Of a stretch of DNA of 5,746 nt, positions 5,309-5,746 are shown in pieces. The DNA lies in the NCBI GenBank assembly GCA_003513855.1, contig DOTC01000087.1, positions 708 through 6,453 on the forward strand. Direction: 5' to 3'. Made by a program: the position numbers and the translations under genes. The number at the start of each line of letters is the position of its first letter. The stretch's first letter is position 1. The DNA is from Deltaproteobacteria bacterium. GTDB taxonomy: Bacteria; Desulfobacterota; Deferrimicrobia; Deferrimicrobiales; Deferrimicrobiaceae. Below the pieces are notes generated by a model. That model searched no databases. It worked only from the letters and a program-made list of their open reading frames with translations, and had not been told where the DNA came from.

Positions 5309-5746
5309 TTAGAACCCTGCTTTCTTCATCTCGCCGGGGAAGTAATGGTCGAAGGCCAACTTGTAGTCGCACGAGTTGAGGAGTTCGTAGTACGCAACGC
5401 GGTGCGCGAATTCCCTCTGCGAGGCAACGACCTTCTTGAAGAACGGGTCCTTCTCCAGGTCGGGGAGGATCTTGTCCCAGGCTTTGAGCTGCGCCGACAT
5501 GACGGAGTTCGGCGTCCGGTAGATTTTGACCCCCGCCTTGTCCCTTAGCCACAGAAGATCCGCGGAGTACCGGTCCTGCCCCCTCCAGAAGCTGAACGAG
5601 GACGACGCCTCGGCCGAGTATTTCAGGATCGCCTTGTGTTCCTCCGGCAGGGAGTCGAACTTGGCCTTGTTGAAGATGATCTCGAAGTACTCCGCCGCCT
5701 GGTGGTAGCTGCCCAGCATGTACACCTTGCTCACGTCCTGGGCGCC
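5309..5746 (-). CDS. dctP: TRAP transporter solute-binding protein, DctP family (C-terminal part, partial)
   Basis: The last 145 codons of a leftward gene enter from the right edge; the N-terminus with its expected signal peptide is outside the window. The visible part begins GAQDVSKVYMLGSYHQ and includes EYFEIIFNKAKFDSLPEEHK, then a long helix-rich region with FSFWRGQDRY, GVKIYRTPNSV and DPFFKKV, ending KKAGF before TAA. The YMLGSYHQ and 'FNKAKFDSLPEEHKAI' pattern matches the C-terminal lobe of periplasmic TRAP binding proteins, with best resemblance to the TakP-type branch that binds 2-oxo or other small carboxylates (recalled similarity, not computed). It would capture the solute in the periplasm and deliver it to DctQM. 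It is the most upstream operon gene visible. Substrate-contacting residues mostly lie in the missing part, so the ligand cannot be called. Confidence 0.9.
   Translation of the reverse strand, partial: GAQDVSKVYMLGSYHQAAEYFEIIFNKAKFDSLPEEHKAILKYSAEASSSFSFWRGQDRYSADLLWLRDKAGVKIYRTPNSVMSAQLKAWDKILPDLEKDPFFKKVVASQREFAHRVAYYELLNSCDYKLAFDHYFPGEMKKAGF

Noticed and set aside
5211..5552. Open frames on both strands across the dctP 3' end and the dctP-dctQ gap.
   Set aside because: They run through the long intercistronic hairpin and overlap the clear dctP frame, lack Shine-Dalgarno support, and encode low-complexity arginine-rich sequence.
1..5746. CRISPR array, insertion sequence or transposon ends, integrase, toxin-antitoxin pair, phage genes.
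   Set aside because: No regularly spaced repeats, no transposase or integrase motifs and no long terminal inverted repeats were seen; all substantial coding space is taken by transport and metabolic genes.

Overview
The window looks like a GC-rich bacterial chromosome segment. Strong Shine-Dalgarno sites, short intergenic gaps and a complete tripartite TRAP transporter point to a Gram-negative organism. The gene mix would fit a deltaproteobacterial (Desulfobacterota-like) or other environmental proteobacterial lineage. That placement is inference from general style only; no taxonomic marker gene is present.

Layout, left to right. Positions 1-64 hold the first 21 codons of a leftward gene with a hydrophobic N-terminus. 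It is divergent from a rightward D-2-hydroxyacid dehydrogenase (468-1427). The roughly 400-base region between them has no convincing gene. It contains a perfect 7+7 inverted repeat, several smaller palindromes, a degenerate direct repeat and a terminator-like hairpin in the dehydrogenase leader.

Positions 1528-5746 are one leftward operon. Read in transcription order it is dctP (TRAP solute-binding protein, C-terminal 145 residues only, cut by the window edge), a 116-base gap with a long hairpin, dctQ (small permease with a charged C-terminal helix), dctM (large permease, ATGA overlap with dctQ), an amidase-signature hydrolase 15 bases later, and a 59-residue two-helix membrane protein. The operon converges on the dehydrogenase. 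Predicted intrinsic terminators for the two directions are crossed, so the two 3' ends probably overlap by about 100 bases.

Proposed working model (inference): the TRAP system uses an ion gradient to import a carboxylate-type solute that carries, or is accompanied by, an amide. The amidase hydrolyses it in the cytoplasm, giving a carboxylate and ammonia. The neighbouring dehydrogenase could interconvert a 2-oxo and a D-2-hydroxy acid, but it is on the opposite strand and its link to the pathway is unproven. All recognised genes belong to known families. I found no CRISPR array, insertion sequence, intact tRNA or rRNA, or clear new defence or mobile system. The least explained parts are the small membrane protein, the dehydrogenase leader and the dctP-dctQ hairpin.
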